From Acanthornis magna (Eukaryota; Chordata; Aves; Passeriformes; Acanthizidae): a stretch of DNA of 64,000 nt. The stretch spans positions 62,001-126,000 of the forward strand of contig JAWUZG010000334.1 of assembly GCA_036785705.1 (NCBI GenBank). The letters are read 5' to 3'. A program made the translations under genes and the position numbers. The first letter of the stretch is position 1; the number at the start of each line of letters is the position of its first letter. The notes beneath the pieces were generated by a model. The model searched no databases, had not been told where the DNA came from, and saw nothing but the letters and a program-made list of their open reading frames with translations. Shown piece by piece: positions 61,296-64,000 of this stretch.

Positions 61296-64000
61296 TGGCA
61301 TTCTAAAGGCCTTTTTGTTTCAAAATCAACTCAGTTACTGAGCAAGAGCAGGAAGAGATCCACAAGCCAGATTAGGCTACAGCCAGGGAAACCTCTACTT
61401 ACGTGCCAGGTTGGTTAGATAATATCCGGAATACGCAATGCCATAAACAGTGCAAACTGCAGCAGCGAGTGGCTCCATGATGGTAGCACTGCTGTGCAGG
61501 TTTGCACACTGTGTCCAACACAATGAAAACAAGGCTCTGTCAGAGTGCAGCTGCACACTAACTAGGCCTCAGCAAGCAGGATGCTGCTGAGCAAGCCCAA
61601 GAGCTGCGCTGGGCTCAGCAGGCTTGGCCCCAGGCAGATGGCCAGGCTGCTGCAGCTCATTCAGCTGGTGGACTCGTGCTGACCGATGTGGCGCAGCAGT
61701 GCCAGCAGCCACTCGAGGAGGAGCAGGTCGGCAGTGGACAATTTCTTGGCCACCCTGAGGGAACAGGAAGGCAACGTTCATCAGCAGGCCCACGTTGCCC
61801 AGAGGCACCCCCGGAGCTGGCCCCAGGCAGGGGCAGCCGGCAGCTGTGTTGTGCAGCTTTGCGGGAGCTCTCAGCCAGCGGTCGGGGCTCCTGCTCTGCC
61901 GCAATAAGGAAGCACGGCTCTGCTTCCCAGCTGCTGATTTGCCCCGAGCCCAGGTGAGGGAAGTCCCCAGAATGGGACTGCCAGCCGGCAAGAGCCAGGA
62001 GCTGCCCAAAAGCACAGCCTTAGAGGGAGAGCGTCCCCTCGCAGGCCAGGGCCAGGCTTGTAGCAGTGGCTGCTGCAGAGCTGGAAGCTGCTGCCCACTA
62101 ATGCTTTCACTTTCAGTTGCGAGATATTGTCCTCCCTGCTGGCCATCTGCATGGCTGCCATCCAGTCCTTGTAGAGGTCCATGATGAGCAGCTTGCCGGG
62201 GATGCTCTGCAGGAAGTCCTGCAAGGCCATGGACTGCCAGTGAGCCTTGGAGCCGATGGCAGCCCAGGCAGAAGCCTTTGCAGCTGCAGCTCAGGAGGGC
62301 TCACCTTGAGGACGATGGCCAGCAGCAGCGCCGGCTGGCTTGCCATGTTCACAGGCAGGCCGTGGTGCAGAGCCTGCCGCAGCTCCCGCACTGCCATGGC
62401 ACTCTCAGCTTTGCAGAAGATGCCTTCCATGGTGGGCCCTTGCTAGTGCAGGACAGCCAGCAGCTCCTGCAGGAGAGGCAGGAGGGTGGGGACATGTGTG
62501 AGGAGCTGGGCTGGTGCCAGAGCAGTGGCCAGGGCCAGAGCTCTTCCCCAGCATGGGCTCTTTGCCTCGTGCCTCCAGCCAAGGGGCAGGCAGCAGAAGG
62601 CTGAGGCATGGCAAGAGTGAGCCCAGTGGCCCGTGGCTGCAGGACATGCAGCACTGGGGACAGCAGCTGAGCTGCAGCTGGACGCAGGGATGGGCGGCCC
62701 CTGTGAAGACTGTCTTACCTGGATGGGCCAGGGCAGCACAGTGCCGTCCCCTGCGCAGACGGCTGCCAGGGGCTGCCCGAAGAGTGCCCTGCTGCAGCCA
62801 GAGCCCTCCTGCCCTGGAGCCAGGGCAGCCCCAGCTGAGCCCCAGCACAGAGCAAAGGGCCAGGGCAGCCACATCCTCCTCCTTCTGCTGCTGCCGCTGC
62901 CATCACTGCTCTCTCCTGCTGCAAAGGAAAAGAGAACCAAAGGCCCTCAGTGGAGACTGCCAGGCCAGTGCTGCTGCAGCCTGCCCTGCCCTGCCCTGCC
63001 CTGCATGCCTTAAGTGCTGTGCACAGCTGTGTGGAACCCCAGGGAAGGAGCCAGCAGCTGCAAGTGTCACTGCAGCTCAGAGGCTGTTGAGAGCTGCTGT
63101 GGTGCTGGGACAAGCCACCCCAGCCCTGGCCCTGCCCTTCTCCAAACTCTGGGACCCCAGCCCACATCCTCCCTCAGGCTGCCACACCTGCCCGGCCACA
63201 CTCAGGCCAAGTGAGCGCAGCTCGGCCACAGCAGAAGCTTGCCTTTCCTTTCCAAACTCACCTGGGCAAGGACCAAGTTGTCCTCCCTCATCGGACGGGG
63301 CCGTGGCAGGCCCTTGCTGGGGATCAGCCTGCAAGAAGAGAGGTGCGCTTGCAGAGCAGCCCCGCGGCACAAAGGGCCACCGGCCAGCTGCCCCCAGCCC
63401 CAGCAGCCTGAGCGTGGCACACAGCAGCAGCCTCCAGCCTGCCGGCCTGTCTACCCCACACAACAGCAGTGCTGCCTGTGCCAGCAGCAAGGACGTGCTG
63501 CTGCTGCCTCTCCCCGATGCCTCTGCTTGCCTGCTGGCACCAGGGAGCCTTGCTTGCCTTCCCTGTGCACAAGGTCACTGTGCCAGCCACGCCTCCCCGG
63601 CCCCCCAGCACAGCCAGAGGCCACCGTGGGTGGCATCTCCACTAGGAGATGGTCTATAAGCCCCACAGGCAATGGCTTAGGAAAAGATGCAGTGGCATGA
63701 GTGGCCTTCTTGGTCTGGGATGCCCAGGCACCGAGATACGCTTGCAGCAGTGGCTGGGCAGAAGGGAGTCGTAACTTTGCCCCAGGACACGCGAATGAAG
63801 CAGTCTTTAGAAATCAGCAAGACTAGCAGAACAAGCTAACCACAAAGAAGCCAACCCTGGCTATTTGAGCAGACAATCTTCTAGAGCATGTGCAGGAAGC
63901 AGAAGTGAAAAGTTCCAGCCCGAGGAAGACTTAAGAGCCTTCATCAGAAAACCACCACCAGGAGGCTGATGACCACCTCATACAGGAACTGTGCATGAGC
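61296..64000. repeat. Array unit 19 (cut by window end)
   Basis: Only the first 2,705 bp are in the window. It shares A at 63453, 63458 and 63542 with unit 17, but has the common alleles in exons B1 and A where unit 17 has rare ones. All five RhoGAP-gene blocks are present. Confidence 0.95.
61562..63328 (-). pseudogene. RhoGAP-like pseudogene, unit 19
   Basis: Blocks: C 61562-61754, B2 62111-62218, B1 62305-62466, A 62719-62918, PH-like 63262-63328. TAG is at 62443-62445 and TGA at 61661-61663. Coding blocks have the majority sequence; the rare alleles of this unit are upstream of the PH-like exon. Confidence 0.8.

Larger units (their letters stand above)
1..64000. repeat. Macrosatellite: tandem array of a 3,406-bp unit
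   Basis: The whole window is a direct tandem repeat. The motif TGGCATTCT recurs at intervals of 3,395 bp (once), 3,406 bp (15 times) and 3,405 bp (twice), with no foreign sequence between units. Unit variation that I could see by comparison is a few single-base sites per unit plus a cluster of small indels in unit 8. All units point the same way. Both edges of the window fall inside the array, so the copy number given here (18 full plus one partial) is a minimum. Unit size and the presence of a degenerate gene in each unit fit a macrosatellite rather than a classical short satellite. Near-identity of units implies recent amplification or ongoing homogenisation. Confidence 0.98.

Noticed and set aside
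1..64000. CRISPR array or prokaryotic mobile system
   Set aside because: The repeat is 3.4 kb with no spacer structure, no cas-like or bacterial genes are present, and the intron signals are eukaryotic.
1..64000. Ribosomal DNA or histone-type functional tandem gene array
   Set aside because: No rRNA-like sequence and no intact histone or other conserved coding frame. The only recognisable gene is disabled in each unit.

Overview
The window is one uninterrupted head-to-tail tandem array. A unit of 3,406 bp recurs from the first base to the last: 18 complete units and a nineteenth cut off at the window end after 2,705 bp. Counting from the motif TGGCATTCT, units start at 1, 3396, 6802, 10208, 13614, 17020, 20426, 23831, 27236, 30642, 34048, 37454, 40860, 44266, 47672, 51078, 54484, 57890 and 61296. 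Both window ends lie inside the array, so its full size and its flanks are not visible. Units 2-6 and 9-18 are exactly 3,406 bp and differ at only a handful of single-base sites. Unit 1 is 3,395 bp; units 7 and 8 are 3,405 bp, and unit 8 has a cluster of small indels.

The DNA is eukaryotic. On the minus strand each unit carries a chain of short exon-like blocks with splice signals, separated by introns of 86-356 bp. Joined in order, the blocks give a recognisable Rho GTPase-activating protein (RhoGAP) domain, most like the ARHGAP20/TAGAP group. A short block before them looks like part of a PH domain. Very short GC-rich introns, plus my recollection that ARHGAP20/TAGAP-like genes are multicopy in songbird annotations, suggest a bird, perhaps a passerine. 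That is inference; no other lineage marker is visible.

Every unit carries the same disabling changes: a TAG at the start of the RhoGAP domain, a Cys codon in place of the catalytic arginine finger, a phase break between two RhoGAP exons, and a TGA just before the SLAICLGPSLLSP motif. The gene was therefore probably broken before amplification, or the broken copy was spread by homogenisation. I call no functional CDS. A macrosatellite built on a gene relic is the best description, comparable in scale to D4Z4-type macrosatellites.

Layout of one unit (offsets from TGGCATTCT): 1-107 spacer; 108-213 separate candidate exon (minus, begins MEPLAAAV, strong donor); 267-459 RhoGAP exon C; 816-923 exon B2; 1010-1171 exon B1; 1424-1623 exon A; 1685-1709 (CCTGC)5, G-quadruplex-like on the minus strand; 1967-2033 PH-like exon; 2034-3406 spacer, GC-rich at first, then AT-rich at about 2500-2930, with no gene I can support. 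For units 2-6 and 9-18, add unit start minus 1.

The most informative signals are at array level: unit variants occur in all four combinations at pairs of sites (exchange between units), units 4-7 resemble units 9-12 (a possible five-unit duplication), and unit 8 has ten homopolymer-type or short-repeat indels that look like uncorrected consensus error.
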